Shown here: positions 43,045-50,948 of the stretch, one piece after another | Layout: each line of letters begins with the position of its first letter | Numbering within the stretch: the first letter of the stretch is position 1 | Origin: TMP-7 sp038212445 | GTDB taxonomy: Bacteria; Acidobacteriota; Terriglobia; Bryobacterales; Bryobacteraceae | DNA: 64,000 bases | Direction: 5' to 3' | NCBI GenBank assembly: GCA_038212445.1 | Contig: JBBQUM010000035.1 | Span: forward strand, 13,588 to 77,587 | The notes under the pieces: model-generated | What the model saw: only the letters and a program-made list of their open reading frames with translations | Databases searched by the model: none | What the model was told of the DNA's origin: nothing | Translations under genes and position numbers: made by a program

Positions 43045-45189
43045 ATGTTGCTGCGCCTCGCTCGTCCTCTGTGCGCGCTGGTGTTTTTCGCCTGCTTCCT
43101 CCTCCCAGAACCGGCCGCCGTTGCCGCGGACATCACTGGGGGCTCGGGTGTCCTTACCGTTTCGGTCGACCCGGCCGGAAGCTACGAAATTGTCGCGGCC
43201 GATCAGGCATGGCACTTCAACGGATCGACAGGCGTCCCGCTCTCCAACGTCCTCGTCAGTTCAGGCAATGACGGCATCGGCTTTTATAGCGAGATCTCGT
43301 TCAACCTCCATACCGACGCTCTCCGGCACGCAGGAATACGCGCTTATCGCGACCGCGCTGTTGTTCTGTTCTCCGTAACGTGCCTCAACGCCGCACCGAA
43401 TACCTTCAATTTCCCGAATTGGACAACTTATCCTCGGACGCTCGACCACCTCACCTTCTCGGGAATCTTCGCGCCGCCCACTTTCAGCGGCTTTGCTCCC
43501 GAAAGCCCTTGGATTTTCTTCGATTCCCACGCCAATACTTTCATCCTCTCGCCCGCCTCCAACTTCATGACCGCGACCTCAAACTATGGCCCGAATTTCG
43601 AGTTGAATAGCGGCATCTCTCCGCAGATCACAAACCTACCCAACGGCTTTCAACACCGGACTATGTTGGTTGTCGAGAAGGGCATCAATCGGGCGTTCAA
43701 CACCTGGGGCAACGCGCTCACGACGCTGCAAGGCAAAATCCGCCCAGCCAACGACGCCGATGCCACGCTGCAGAAGATCGGCTACTGGACAGACCGCGGA
43801 TCGCCTTACTACTACAAGACCGAGCCCAACATGACGTATGAGCAAACGCTCAAGGCGATCAAGGGCGACTTTGACCGTGTTGGCATCGGACTGGGCCATG
43901 TCCAACTCGACAGTTGGTTCTACCCGAAGGGTCCGAATGCAAACTGGATCGACAACGGAAGCGGTATCTATCAGTACTCGGCGGCGTCGCCTCTGTTCCC
44001 CGACGGACTGAAGAAATTCCAACAGGATCTCGGTGTGGCGCTCGTCACCCACTCGCGCTGGATCGACCCCACCAGCCCTTACCGCGTCCAATACCAGATG
44101 TCCGGAAATGTGGTGACCGACCCGCTATTCTGGAGTCAGGTAGCCGATTACCTCGCCAACTCTGGCGTTTCCACCTACGAACAAGACTGGCTGGGCGACA
44201 AGGCGCGCACTGATTTCAATCTGACTGACGGCGACGCATTCCTGGACAACATGGCATCCGCGATGGCCCGTCGCAACCTCACCATCCAATACTGCATGCC
44301 CACCGCCAGGCACTTCCTTCAAAGCTCCAAGTACAGCAACCTGACTACGGCGCGTGCCAGCGACGATCGCCTGGACGGCATCTATTGGACCAGCTTCCTC
44401 TACTCCTCAAGACTGGCGAGCGCCGTGGGCGTCTGGCCCTTCACCGATAATTTCCTCAGTACCGAGACCAATAATCTGCTGCTGGCAACGCTGTCCGCCG
44501 GCCCCATCGGCATCGGCGACCCGGTGGGCACCCTGAACGCATCAAATCTTCTCCGTGCGGTACGGCGTGATGGAGTGATTGTGAAACCCGACGTCCCGCT
44601 TACGCCGATCGATGCGAGCTACGCCAATGCCGCCCACGGTGTGGATGCGCCTCAGGTGGCATCCACCTTCACCGACCTTGGCCCTATGAAGACGCTCTAC
44701 GTTTTCTCCTATGCCACCGGCGCAAACAAGCAGATCAAACTGAAAGCCTCGGAACTAGGTGTTGATCGCCACGCTTTTCTCTACGACTATTTTGGCGGAA
44801 CAGGCAGGAAGATCGGCCCCGGCACCCAGCTCAATACCCCGATCACCGGCGACCTCGCCTACTGGGTGATCGCGCCGATCGGACCTTCCGGAATTGCAAT
44901 TCTCGGCGATCTCGATCAGTTCGTATCAATGGGTCACCAGCGCATTTCATCTTTCATGGATGATGGCAAAGTACATATGACCATCGCCTTCGCCAAAGGC
45001 GAAAACTCCCGCGTGATCACCGGCTACTCCCCTGAACCACCGCAGGTCTCCGTAGGTAGCGGGCTTGTTGAAGGCGTGAAGTACGACAATGTGACCCACC
45101 AATTTCGTATCCTGCTGACACCGCTCAATAACGTCGCCTCGATTACAATCGGACACGCCATACGCGCCGCCTCAGCAGCGGGCAGATAA
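43045..45189 (+). CDS. Secreted GH36-like glycoside hydrolase (putative)
   Basis: A 714-aa protein with signal peptide (LCALVFFACFLLPEPAAVAA). An N-terminal beta-sandwich covers about 30-230. A TIM-barrel-like region spans about 240-520. In it, HVQLDSWFYPKG (Asp289), ALVTHSRWIDP and STYEQDWLGDKA (Asp381) resemble the strand ends of GH36/raffinose-synthase-like enzymes of clan GH-D, where Asp residues act as nucleophile and acid/base. A C-terminal beta domain follows. The assignment to GH36 is by pattern only and the family could be another retaining barrel. GGGAG lies 7 nt before the ATG. It is expressed from its own promoter with a long leader. Confidence 0.55.
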   Translation: MLLRLARPLCALVFFACFLLPEPAAVAADITGGSGVLTVSVDPAGSYEIVAADQAWHFNGSTGVPLSNVLVSSGNDGIGFYSEISFNLHTDALRHAGIRAYRDRAVVLFSVTCLNAAPNTFNFPNWTTYPRTLDHLTFSGIFAPPTFSGFAPESPWIFFDSHANTFILSPASNFMTATSNYGPNFELNSGISPQITNLPNGFQHRTMLVVEKGINRAFNTWGNALTTLQGKIRPANDADATLQKIGYWTDRGSPYYYKTEPNMTYEQTLKAIKGDFDRVGIGLGHVQLDSWFYPKGPNANWIDNGSGIYQYSAASPLFPDGLKKFQQDLGVALVTHSRWIDPTSPYRVQYQMSGNVVTDPLFWSQVADYLANSGVSTYEQDWLGDKARTDFNLTDGDAFLDNMASAMARRNLTIQYCMPTARHFLQSSKYSNLTTARASDDRLDGIYWTSFLYSSRLASAVGVWPFTDNFLSTETNNLLLATLSAGPIGIGDPVGTLNASNLLRAVRRDGVIVKPDVPLTPIDASYANAAHGVDAPQVASTFTDLGPMKTLYVFSYATGANKQIKLKASELGVDRHAFLYDYFGGTGRKIGPGTQLNTPITGDLAYWVIAPIGPSGIAILGDLDQFVSMGHQRISSFMDDGKVHMTIAFAKGENSRVITGYSPEPPQVSVGSGLVEGVKYDNVTHQFRILLTPLNNVASITIGHAIRAASAAGR

Positions 45190-45213
45190 TTCACTCGTAA
45201 CGCGCCGGGTTTT

Positions 45214-45237
45214 GTTACGTCAAACAATCGATGTAAC
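45214..45237 (+). repeat. Stem-loop in the 45190-45356 intergenic region
   Basis: GTTACGTC (45214-45221) pairs with GATGTAAC (45230-45237) with one G-T wobble around an 8-nt loop. Further GTAAC copies occur at 45197 and 45249. No T-run follows, so termination is uncertain. A consensus TATAAT at 45285-45290 may be the -10 of the next gene, though no good -35 is seen. Confidence 0.35.
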
Positions 45238-45356
45238 GATATTCCCGCGTAACACACAGTAAAATAAGAGCCAAATCCGAAACGTATAATTGCGTTGAGG
45301 GTTCCTAGCAAGAGGGCCGATAAAGCTCTTCTTGAGGCTTGAAGGAGGTTGCCCGT

Positions 45357-47693
45357 GTGCGAAAAACGAACAAAAGTAAGTATTTCAAGGACTTCTGCAA
45401 TCTTCTCTTGCTCTCTTCGTGTATCTCGGCGTCTTCTCAGGCTCAAGTCAACGTACTAACCGCCAACGGCGGGAATGAGCGTGCGAACGCTAACCTTCAG
45501 GAATATCAATTAAATACCTCCAATGTCGCCCCTGGCCTATTCGGTAAACTTGCGACTTTTCCCGTAGATGGATTGGTTTATTCGCAGCCGCTATACGTAG
45601 GCGGCTTGTCGATCCCTGGCCGCGGCACCCGCGACGTGCTGTTTGTGTCTACTATGCACAACAGCGTTTACGCTTTTGACGCAAATCCGTCGGCGCCAGC
45701 CACTCCGTTGTGGAAGGTAAATTTCGGGACACCGGTGCCCAGTTCGGTCATCTTCCCCGTATATAGCGACATCGGATCGGAAGCCGGCATCTTGAGCACC
45801 GGCACCATCGACCTTCAACGCGGCGTCATTTACGTTGTCGCTGAAACACTGAGAACGGGCACTCCGATATTTTCCCTGCACGCGCTCGACCTCACCACCG
45901 GAGCGGAGAAACTTGGGGGTCCAACAGTGATCACAGCTACCGTGAATCAAGGCGGCCAAACCGTGGCCTTCGATCCCAAGTTCCATCTACAGCGCCCGGG
46001 GTTGCTCCTCGCTAATGGTGCCGTATACATTGGCTTCGGGTCCGCTGCGGACCAGGTTCCGTGGCACGGATGGGTGATCGCCTACGACGCCTCAAACGTG
46101 TCGCGCCAACTCGCGCCGTTCGTAACAACGCCTTCTGGTATGGGCGGCGGCATTTGGGAGTCAGGTCGCGGACTAGCGGCGGATTCGGCCGGCGCAATCT
46201 ATGCCATTTCCGGCAATGGCGACTATGACGGCGTTGCCAATTACGGCGAAAGTTTCCTGAAGCTTACCGGGACCACGATGTCGGTGAGTGACTGGTACAC
46301 GCCTACCGGGTGGAAAAACATGGAAGATTACGACGGCGATCTCTCGGCCGGTCCCGCGTTGATTTCCGGCACTCACCTTATGGTGGGAGCGGACAAGCTC
46401 GGCTATGTCTATCTGCTCGACAGCAGCGCAATGGGCAAACTCGGCGGGGGCGCCACCAAGACTGTTCCGCCGTCCGGCGGCTTGATTTTCAACTTCGCAT
46501 TGTGGCCCCGCGGAACCAGCACCTACATCTTCCAGCAAGGCTACGGAGAAGGACTGCGCTGCCTCGAAATTACCGGTAACGACATCAATCCCACGCCTCT
46601 CTCCACCAGTTCAGTGATTCCGGATACGTCGCGCGTGGGCATCACACTGTCCGCCAGCGGCGCGCTCAGCGGAACCGGTATTGTTTGGGAAACAACCGGG
46701 GATTTCAGCGCCGCGTTCACCCCCGGAACACTGCATGCGTTCGACGCATCCAATCTCGCCAACGAACTTTGGAGTAGCGATACCAATGGCTCGCAAGACC
46801 GGTTGGGCTCATTCATGAAGTTCGTAAATCCGACGGTCGCTAACGGCAAGGTTTATGTCGCCACGGGATCGAACACAGTGGTGGTTTACGGACTCCTGTC
46901 ACAACATTCGGGCGGCAGCGCCAAGCCGCAAATTACCGCTGTCACCAATGGCGCCAGCTACGATCAGGACGCAATCGCTCCTGGCGAACTCATCACGATC
47001 TTCGGTACAAATATCGGACCAGCAGCGCCCGCCCAGCTCCAGCTCGATGGATCAGGCCTGGTCGCCACCAGCATCGGCGATACTCGCGTGCTCTTCGATG
47101 GCGTCGCGGCGCCGATGGTTTATACGAGTTCGGGACAGGTGAGCGCTGTCGTGCCGTTTGGCGTGACCTCCTCGACTACACAAGTTCAAATCGAGTTTCA
47201 AGGTCAGGCGTCCGAGCCGTTCACGGTTCCGATTGCCCCTACCTACCCCGGAATCTTCTCAGCGGACGGTTCGGGAAGTGGACAGGCCCTCATTCTGAAT
47301 CAGGATGGAAACTTGAACGCACCTGACAATCCGGCGGCGCCCGGTTCGGCAATCGTCTTTTACGCCACCGGCGGGGGCGCCATGTCCCCATCGGTTCCGG
47401 ATGGTTCCGTGACCTCAGGCGACAATCTCGCCTATCCGGTCCAAAAAGTGACGGCGACTATCGGCGGTGTACCGGCGACTGTCCTCTACGCAGGAGGAGC
47501 GCCTGGCATGGTTGCCGGCGTCCTGCAGGTGAACTTGACCGTCCCAGACGGCGCTGGTGCCGACGGCGCCAACGAAGTGGTGATTCAGATCGGAGCCCGC
47601 GCCAGCCAGTCGGGCTTGACGGTGTCGCTGCAAGCGGCCCCCGCCGCGATCGCCTTGCCCGTCGGCCAGCGTGCCCAAGGGCGCCGCCGCTAA
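45357..47693 (+). CDS. Secreted PQQ-like beta-propeller protein with TIGR03437 C-terminus
   Basis: I place the start at GTG 45357, preceded by AAGGAGG (45342-45348) at 8-nt spacing; the frame opens earlier at TTG 45339, but that codon lies before the ribosome binding site. The 778-aa product has a signal peptide (CNLLLLSSCISASSQA), then a PQQ/quinoprotein-like beta-propeller (about 40-540; VYSQPLYVGGLSIPGRGTRD, VYAFDANPSAPATPLWKVNF, GYVYLLDSSAMGK). The C-terminal domain (about 550-770) starts ITAVTNGASYDQDAIAPGEL and continues ITIFGTNIGP and ATVLYAGGAPGMVAGVLQVN. That is the TIGR03437 domain of Solibacter-type secreted proteins. Its function is unknown; a surface or adhesive role is a guess. 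Confidence 0.85.
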   Translation: MRKTNKSKYFKDFCNLLLLSSCISASSQAQVNVLTANGGNERANANLQEYQLNTSNVAPGLFGKLATFPVDGLVYSQPLYVGGLSIPGRGTRDVLFVSTMHNSVYAFDANPSAPATPLWKVNFGTPVPSSVIFPVYSDIGSEAGILSTGTIDLQRGVIYVVAETLRTGTPIFSLHALDLTTGAEKLGGPTVITATVNQGGQTVAFDPKFHLQRPGLLLANGAVYIGFGSAADQVPWHGWVIAYDASNVSRQLAPFVTTPSGMGGGIWESGRGLAADSAGAIYAISGNGDYDGVANYGESFLKLTGTTMSVSDWYTPTGWKNMEDYDGDLSAGPALISGTHLMVGADKLGYVYLLDSSAMGKLGGGATKTVPPSGGLIFNFALWPRGTSTYIFQQGYGEGLRCLEITGNDINPTPLSTSSVIPDTSRVGITLSASGALSGTGIVWETTGDFSAAFTPGTLHAFDASNLANELWSSDTNGSQDRLGSFMKFVNPTVANGKVYVATGSNTVVVYGLLSQHSGGSAKPQITAVTNGASYDQDAIAPGELITIFGTNIGPAAPAQLQLDGSGLVATSIGDTRVLFDGVAAPMVYTSSGQVSAVVPFGVTSSTTQVQIEFQGQASEPFTVPIAPTYPGIFSADGSGSGQALILNQDGNLNAPDNPAAPGSAIVFYATGGGAMSPSVPDGSVTSGDNLAYPVQKVTATIGGVPATVLYAGGAPGMVAGVLQVNLTVPDGAGADGANEVVIQIGARASQSGLTVSLQAAPAAIALPVGQRAQGRRR

Positions 47694-47745
47694 GCAGTCG
47701 CCAATGAATTCGGCTTCCAGCTAGAATGGGACGTGGAGGTTTTGA

Positions 47746-48042
47746 ATGGCCCAGGATAGCGGCAGCAAGATGATCTGGTTTGTGGCGGGTGCCGCCATTG
47801 GCGCAACGGTCGCGCTGCTGTATGCGCCGCAGACCGGCGACGAAACACGAAAACTTCTCGGTGACAAGGCACGCGATGGACGCGACTCTCTCGCCGATTC
47901 CGGTCGCGACATGATGGAGCGTGGACGCGATCTTTATGACCGCGGCCGCAAGATGGCGGATGACGCCGCCGACATGTTCGAACGCGGACGCAAAATTGTC
48001 GATCGTGCGGCTGAAACCGTCACGGATCAGGTAACCGGTTAG
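47746..48042 (+). CDS. YtxH domain membrane-associated protein
   Basis: A 98-aa protein with one hydrophobic helix near the N-terminus (MIWFVAGAAIGATVALLYAP) followed by QTGDETRKLLGDKARDGRDS and amphipathic helices with repeated RGRxxxDRGRKMADDAADMF segments, as in YtxH proteins. The family is linked to general stress responses, with unclear molecular function. GGAGG lies 8 nt before the ATG. The gene lies between the TIGR03437 gene and the dehydrogenase gene on the same strand. Confidence 0.88.
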   Translation: MAQDSGSKMIWFVAGAAIGATVALLYAPQTGDETRKLLGDKARDGRDSLADSGRDMMERGRDLYDRGRKMADDAADMFERGRKIVDRAAETVTDQVTG

Positions 48043-48069
48043 TTCCACCCTACCCCGGAGAAAGTCTCT

Positions 48070-49647
48070 ATGAGCACCACCTTCGCAAGTCCAACGGTAT
48101 CTTTGTCTCCGTTCGCCAATGAGCCGTTTGTCGACTTCACCAAGCCCGAAAACAAGGCATTAGCGCTTGCTGCCTTGGCAAAAGTACGCGGCGAACTCGG
48201 CCGTACCTACCCGTTGCTGATTGATGGCGAGCGCATTGAAACCGGCGATCTACTCAAGTCCGTTAGTCCCTCCAAACCCAGCGAGGTGGTGGGCCTACAC
48301 CACAAGGCCACCGCCGAATTGGCGAAACGCGCGATTGAGTCAGCCCACGCCTACTTCACCGAATGGAGCCGCACTTCCGCGGCTGACCGCATTAAGCTCG
48401 TGGTCCGCGCAGCCGGCATCATCCGACAGAGGAAACTGGAACTCGACGCGTGGCTCGTGCTCGAAGCGGGCAAGACCTGGCCTGAAGCGGAAGCCGACGT
48501 CTCCGAGGCGATCGATTTTCTCGAGTACTACGCGCGCCTCATGGAGAAGCACACCAAGCCCGAGTCGACGGTGCAGATGCCCGGCGAAAAAGGCCAGATG
48601 GTTTACATTCCGCTCGGCGCCGGAATCGTCATTCCCCCGTGGAACTTCCCGCTCGCCATCATGGCCGGCATGACGGCGGCCGCGCTGGTGGCCGGCAACA
48701 CGGTTGTCGTAAAGCCGTCGAGCGACACGCCAACCATCGCCCAGAAGTTCGCCGAAATCCTGCTCGAAGCCGGATTCCCCGCCAAGTCTTTCTCGATGTG
48801 CGTAGGCAGCGGCGCCGTGATCGGCGATCTGCTCGTCGAGCATCCCAAGACGCGGTTTGTATCCTTCACCGGGTCGCGCGACGTGGGCTTGCGGATCAAC
48901 GAACTGGCAGCCAAGCCGCAAAAGGGTCAGATCTGGATCAAACGTGTAGTGGCGGAAATGGGCGGCAAGGACGCGATTCTGGTGGACGCCGACGCTGACC
49001 TCGACAGCGCCGTCGAAGGCGTGGCGCTCTCCGCGTTCGGCTATCAGGGCCAGAAATGCTCGGCCTGCTCGCGCGCCATCGTACACGAGTCGATCTACGA
49101 CAAGTTTCTTGAGAAACTCAAAGCTCGCGTATCGACGATGACCGTCGGTGAGTCAGAGAAGTTCGAGAACTACATGGGCCCCGTGATTAACGGCGGCGCC
49201 CAGAAAACCATCCTCGGCTACATTGAGACCGGCAAATCCGAAGGCCGTCTCATTACCGGCGGCGTTGCTGCCGCAGGCGACGGCTACTTCATCCAGCCCA
49301 CAGTGATCGCCGACATCGACTCCAAAGCCCGCCTGTTTCAGGAAGAGATCTTTGGACCGGTGCTGGCTGTTACCAAAGCTCGTGATTTCGATCACGGCCT
49401 CCAATTGGTGAACGATACCGAGTACGGCCTTACCGGCGCAGTGTACACGAAGGACCCCGCGAAGATCGAGCGCGCTCGCGCTGAGTTCCACGTCGGCAAT
49501 TTGTACATCAACCGCAAGTGCACCGGCGCTATGGTCGGCGCGCATCCCTTCGGCGGCTTCAACATGTCCGGTACCGATTCAAAAGCGGGCGGCCCTGACT
49601 ACCTGCTGCAGTTCCTGCAAGCAAAATCGATTGCCGAGAAGGTCTGA
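48070..49647 (+). CDS. pruA: 1-pyrroline-5-carboxylate dehydrogenase (RocA/PruA type)
   Basis: Oxidises L-glutamate gamma-semialdehyde to glutamate with NAD, the second step of proline and arginine breakdown. The 525-aa aldehyde dehydrogenase has the N-terminal region PLLIDGERIETGDLL, the oxyanion Asn in IPPWNFPLAIMAG, the NAD-binding FTGSRDVGLRI, the general base Glu296 in VAEMGGKDA and the nucleophile Cys330 in GYQGQKCSACSR. GQKCSACSR and the long N-terminus are typical of the RocA group. The proline dehydrogenase partner is not fused and not in the window. A hairpin terminator follows. Confidence 0.93.
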   Translation: MSTTFASPTVSLSPFANEPFVDFTKPENKALALAALAKVRGELGRTYPLLIDGERIETGDLLKSVSPSKPSEVVGLHHKATAELAKRAIESAHAYFTEWSRTSAADRIKLVVRAAGIIRQRKLELDAWLVLEAGKTWPEAEADVSEAIDFLEYYARLMEKHTKPESTVQMPGEKGQMVYIPLGAGIVIPPWNFPLAIMAGMTAAALVAGNTVVVKPSSDTPTIAQKFAEILLEAGFPAKSFSMCVGSGAVIGDLLVEHPKTRFVSFTGSRDVGLRINELAAKPQKGQIWIKRVVAEMGGKDAILVDADADLDSAVEGVALSAFGYQGQKCSACSRAIVHESIYDKFLEKLKARVSTMTVGESEKFENYMGPVINGGAQKTILGYIETGKSEGRLITGGVAAAGDGYFIQPTVIADIDSKARLFQEEIFGPVLAVTKARDFDHGLQLVNDTEYGLTGAVYTKDPAKIERARAEFHVGNLYINRKCTGAMVGAHPFGGFNMSGTDSKAGGPDYLLQFLQAKSIAEKV

Positions 49648-49719
49648 TACAATCAAGGAACCCCGATTAGAAGGGGACCAGAAAGTACAGATTCCAGGGT
49701 CAAATTCGAACGACGCGGC

Positions 49720-49745
49720 GAAAGGGAGCCTTCGGGTTCCCTTTC
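49720..49745 (+). terminator. Rho-independent terminator between convergent genes
   Basis: GAAAGGGAGCC (49720-49730) pairs with GGTTCCCTTTC (49735-49745), eleven pairs with one G-T, around a stable TTCG tetraloop, followed by TCCTTTTC. It lies 72 bp after pruA and 15 bp before the end of the convergent thiolase gene, so it may serve both. Confidence 0.75.
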
Positions 49746-49760
49746 TCCTTTTCAGGAGAC

Positions 49761-50948
49761 TTATTTCGTCGCTTCGAAGAGACCGGCAGCACCCTGCCCC
49801 CCGCCGATACACATCGTCACCACGCCGTAGCGGGAACCGCGACGCGCCATCTCGTTCGCCATCGTGCCCACCATACGCGACCCCGTCATTCCGAAAGGAT
49901 GCCCGATCGCGATGGAACCGCCGTTGACGTTTAACTTCTCAGGATCGATCCCCAGCCGGTCGCGACAGTAGACCACCTGGACCGCGAACGCTTCATTCAA
50001 TTCCCAGATATCGATGTCCTGCATGCTCACGCCCGATCGCTTCAGCAGTTTGGGTACTGCGAACACTGGCCCAATGCCCATCTCGTCCGGCTCGCATCCC
50101 GCAATTTGGAATCCGCGAAAAACGAGTTGATAGGGGATGCCCAACGCATCCGCACGTTCGCGCGACATGAGCAGAGTCGCCGAGGCGCCATCGGACAGTT
50201 GCGAGGAATTGCCGGCTGTCACGCTGCCCTGCCCGCTATTGGGGTCGAAGTGCGGCTTCAGCGATCCCAGGGCCGCCAGCGTGGTATCGGGACGGTTGCA
50301 TTCGTCTCGATCCGCACAGACCTCTTCCTTGCCCGCAACCTCGCCCGTCTTCTTGTCGAGGATGGCCCGCGTTACCTTCATCGGTGCAATCTCGCCGCCG
50401 AAGAATCCTTCAGACTGCGCGCGCGCCGTGCGCTGCTGGCTAAGGAGCGAGTATTCATCCTGAACCTCGCGGCTCACGCCATAGCGTTTGGCCACTACCT
50501 CGGCAGTGTCGCCCATCACCATGTAGATTCCCGGCAGCCGTTCCTTCAACGACGGATTGGGATCGTTGTCGCGCGGCGCCATGGTGATGCTCTCAACGCC
50601 GCCGCCGATAGCTGCATCCACGCCCTCGTGGACAATCTGGTGCGCGGCCAGCGCGATTGCCTGCAGTCCCGACGAGCAGAAGCGGTTCACCGTCATCGCC
50701 GCGACACTCACTGGCAGTCCCGCTACCATCGCAGCAACGCGCGCCACATTATGCCCTTGCGAGCCGTGCGGCTGTCCGCATCCCAGTACCACGTCCTCGA
50801 TCTCGTTCGGATCGAGCGCCGGCGTCTTGCGCAGCACGTCGCGGATGCAATGGGCCGCCAGTTCATCAGGCCGCGTCAGGTTGAATGAACCGCGAAACGA
50901 CTTGGCCAACGCTGTCCGCGAACTGGCGACAACGACTGCCTCCCTCAC
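49761..50948 (-). CDS. Acetyl-CoA acyltransferase (thiolase)
   Basis: Cleaves 3-ketoacyl-CoA with CoA, the last step of a beta-oxidation turn. The 395-aa protein has the nucleophile Cys91 in NRFCSSGLQAIALAAHQI, the His motif GGSIAIGHPFGMTGSRM and the C-terminal Cys in CIGGGQGAAGLFE. The start overlaps the stop of the upstream multifunctional gene by 4 bp. It is the last gene of a four-gene minus-strand operon for acyl-CoA degradation. Fatty acid degradation is the most likely use; acetoacetyl-CoA chemistry is also possible. Confidence 0.94.
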   Translation of the reverse strand: MREAVVVASSRTALAKSFRGSFNLTRPDELAAHCIRDVLRKTPALDPNEIEDVVLGCGQPHGSQGHNVARVAAMVAGLPVSVAAMTVNRFCSSGLQAIALAAHQIVHEGVDAAIGGGVESITMAPRDNDPNPSLKERLPGIYMVMGDTAEVVAKRYGVSREVQDEYSLLSQQRTARAQSEGFFGGEIAPMKVTRAILDKKTGEVAGKEEVCADRDECNRPDTTLAALGSLKPHFDPNSGQGSVTAGNSSQLSDGASATLLMSRERADALGIPYQLVFRGFQIAGCEPDEMGIGPVFAVPKLLKRSGVSMQDIDIWELNEAFAVQVVYCRDRLGIDPEKLNVNGGSIAIGHPFGMTGSRMVGTMANEMARRGSRYGVVTMCIGGGQGAAGLFEATK

